Origin: Candidatus Poribacteria bacterium
GTDB taxonomy: Bacteria > Poribacteria > WGA-4E > WGA-3G
NCBI GenBank assembly: GCA_028818995.1
Contig: JAPPMR010000368.1
Coordinates: 1-6,509, forward strand
Reading direction: 5' to 3'
Length of the DNA stretch: 6,509 bases
Below the pieces are notes generated by a model that ran no database searches, was not told the origin of the DNA, and was given only the letters and a program-made list of their open reading frames with translations. Position 1 is the stretch's first letter. Every line of letters begins with the position of its first letter. This document shows positions 5,746 through 6,509 of the stretch, one piece after another. A program made the position numbers and the translations under genes.

Positions 5746-6509
5746 TCAGTCAGGCAATATCCTGTATCCACTACTAATCCCTGTTGACATTCCAACAATT
5801 GCCCATAAACCAGCACACAACATCTCTCCGATGACCAAACCGAGGAATGCCGGTCGCGCTTGGCGATATGCCTTCAGTCCGCCGTATTTCACAATCGCAA
5901 ATTTCAGTCCCCATCCTAAAAAGATTGAAAACCACAGTTTGAACGTTGCCCATGAACTTAACATCGTATAGCCGAGAGGGTGCAGGGGCCACCAAACAAA
6001 CGTCTGCCGCATCCACATTAACCACCCTGTGAACCCACCTCCGAACAAGATAAATCCAGTATTTGTCCAATTGGTGCTGGTTTTTGGACTTGTGAGTAAT
6101 CCTTCAAGTTGCCGCATAAACCATCCGCCACCCATATAAGGCGCGCCGTGTGCATACCCAACTTTGATCGCTGAATAATAAGAAACGCCCAGACCGATGA
6201 CCATCGCAACCGCCATAGCGATGAGCAGTTGTCGTCGCTTGACGCGTGCTTCGTCTGTTGCTTTTAGTCCATTCATGATGTTTGGCATCATAAATTCGCG
6301 TAGGTCAAGCGTTAAACAGACGGGATGCATCATTAACGATGTTAATGTTGATGGGTGTATTCTTGAGGTGCCAAGTGTCGTTAGAAAAAAACTTTGTGGA
6401 GAAAAAGATGGATTGATAAATGGAATACCACCGTTAATTACCTGCCATGTTAAAACGACATACATAGCAAGCAGGAACAAGACAAAACCGATAGCAAAAA
6501 GTATAGACA
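5746..6509 (-). CDS. Polytopic membrane protein, DUF6785/DUF6784-like, C-terminal part (5' end beyond window)
   Basis: The frame is open to the right edge with no stop, giving 253 residues ending YRILPD before TGA. The first residues (SILFAIGFVLFLLAMYVV) continue an apparent transmembrane helix, so the true start lies outside the window. Hydrophobic segments lie at about 2-20, 94-113, 150-165, 185-206 and 220-240. Characteristic motifs are FVWWPLHPLGYTM (170-182), FLGWGLKFAIVKYGG (196-210) and RQARPAFLGLVIGE (215-228). From memory these resemble the DUF6784 C-terminal domain of DUF6785-family proteins of about 600-plus residues. They also recall the oligopeptide-transporter (OPT) PLHP-GY signature. 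A transport role is only a suggestion and the substrate is unknown. The gene converges on the LamG pair, and its base composition looks less AT-rich than that of the WD40 genes. Confidence 0.85.
   Translation of the reverse strand, partial: SILFAIGFVLFLLAMYVVLTWQVINGGIPFINPSFSPQSFFLTTLGTSRIHPSTLTSLMMHPVCLTLDLREFMMPNIMNGLKATDEARVKRRQLLIAMAVAMVIGLGVSYYSAIKVGYAHGAPYMGGGWFMRQLEGLLTSPKTSTNWTNTGFILFGGGFTGWLMWMRQTFVWWPLHPLGYTMLSSWATFKLWFSIFLGWGLKFAIVKYGGLKAYRQARPAFLGLVIGEMLCAGLWAIVGMSTGISSGYRILPD

Noticed and set aside
6478..6480. TTG as the start of the leftward membrane protein
   Set aside because: The frame continues without a stop to the window edge and the upstream codons are hydrophobic, so this TTG is an internal Leu in a transmembrane helix.

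Overview
The window looks like part of a bacterial chromosome from a lineage rich in WD40-propeller and LamG-type secreted proteins. The best guess is Candidatus Poribacteria or a related sponge/marine lineage. That guess rests on recalled family resemblance: LamG proteins opening with LVGWWxFD and ending in a GKLATxW tail, tandem WD40 proteins, and a DUF6785/DUF6784-type membrane protein. No marker gene here proves it.

Layout. (1) Positions 1-3330, minus strand: three tandem paralogous genes for membrane-anchored seven-bladed WD40 beta-propellers. The first in transcription order is 3330-2137, the second 2147-969, and the third starts at 979 and runs off the left edge. Both junctions are 11-bp ATG/TAA overlaps, which points to one translationally coupled operon made by tandem duplication. 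(2) Positions 3331-3873: an AT-rich divergent intergenic region of about 540 bp. It holds weak promoter candidates on both strands, a perfect 7-1-7 palindrome, and a hairpin with a T-run in the leader of the WD40 operon. (3) Positions 3874-5500, plus strand: two tandem paralogous genes for secreted LamG/concanavalin A-like proteins of 256 and 254 aa, separated by a 91-bp gap with a strong hairpin. (4) Positions 5501-5745: a convergent intergenic region carrying three REP-like hairpin units whose stems differ by compensatory changes. (5) Positions 5746-6509, minus strand: the C-terminal 253 residues of a polytopic membrane protein of DUF6785/DUF6784 type, running off the right edge.

How they may work together (inference). 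The propellers are probably tethered by an N-terminal helix and face the outside of the membrane. The LamG proteins are exported and could bind glycans or other surface ligands. The shared divergent control region would allow the two sets to be co-regulated, but no enzyme, nuclease, ATPase or signalling domain in the window assigns a pathway. The membrane protein is convergent with the LamG pair, separated by the REP cluster, and is probably an independent unit. There are no RNA genes, CRISPR arrays, transposase genes or integrase genes visible here.
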